Positions 14,689-14,741 of a stretch of 14,741 bases of DNA are shown piece by piece (positions within the stretch are counted from its first letter, which is position 1; every line of letters begins with the position of its first letter). Location: NCBI GenBank assembly GCA_024404415.1, contig JAKSPX010000009.1, positions 1-14,741 on the forward strand. The letters run 5' to 3'. Position numbers and translations under genes: made by a program. Below the pieces are notes generated by a model. The model saw only the letters and a program-made list of their open reading frames with translations, ran no database searches and was not told where the DNA came from. The DNA is from Clostridia bacterium. GTDB taxonomy: Bacteria > Bacillota > Clostridia > Oscillospirales > QAMX01.

Positions 14689-14741
14689 GGGCTGTAAAAA
14701 AACTCAATTGTCATTGCGAGACCATCCCGCAGGATGGTCGT
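14689..14741. repeat. Second copy of the inverted-repeat family, cut by window edge
   Basis: It begins GGGCTGT (14689-14695), like the left end of the 7861-8055 element, then differs, and rejoins at TGTCATTGCGAG (14709-14720). A perfect 8-bp hairpin follows, GACCATCC / GGATGGTC around the loop CGCA (14728-14731). The remainder lies outside the window. Confidence 0.65.

Overview
The window looks like chromosomal DNA from a GC-rich anaerobic Firmicute, most likely a gut Clostridia member. This is inferred from strong GGAGG-type ribosome binding sites, compact operons, a lipoprotein-anchored ABC binding protein, a HydE/BioB-like radical SAM enzyme, and Clostridia-like paralogs. No rRNA, tRNA, CRISPR array, transposase or phage gene is visible, and no taxonomic marker is present, so the lineage is a guess.

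Region 1 (1-3605, minus strand) is one transcription unit read right to left: a Crp/Fnr-type regulator, a lipoprotein substrate-binding protein, a membrane permease, a short ATPase, and a radical SAM enzyme cut by the left window edge. The last four genes overlap by 14, 4 and 11 nt, so import and radical chemistry appear translationally coupled. The regulator has a near-consensus promoter. The transporter genes have a second promoter with a good -10, a poor -35, and a perfect 14-bp palindrome centred at -41.5, the classical position for a Crp/Fnr activator. The substrate is unknown. This is the best candidate here for an undescribed system.

Region 2 (3699-7782, plus strand) starts at a strong promoter divergent from the regulator. 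It holds a MATE efflux protein, a nitroreductase-family flavoprotein, a cysteine-rich protein resembling the peptidase U32/UbiU-UbiV family, and, after a 69-nt gap, a catalytic-domain-only GH20-like protein.

Region 3 (7783-8054) separates convergent genes and contains a roughly 190-bp non-coding inverted-repeat element. It has 17-bp perfect terminal repeats flanked by T-rich tracts on both sides, so it may also act as a bidirectional terminator. Inside it, and in a second truncated copy at the right window edge (14689-14741), are four hairpins whose stems differ in sequence yet stay paired, while the loop is always CGCA or its complement TGCG.

Region 4 (8055-14607) is a glycoside hydrolase locus. 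A GH20 beta-N-acetylhexosaminidase and a GH2 beta-mannosidase-type enzyme form a minus-strand operon. A GH28-fold protein diverges from it on the plus strand. All three lack signal peptides, so they probably act on imported oligosaccharides in the cytoplasm. The beta-mannosidase plus hexosaminidase pair would fit breakdown of Man-GlcNAc (N-glycan core) fragments, but no sugar transporter lies in the window.
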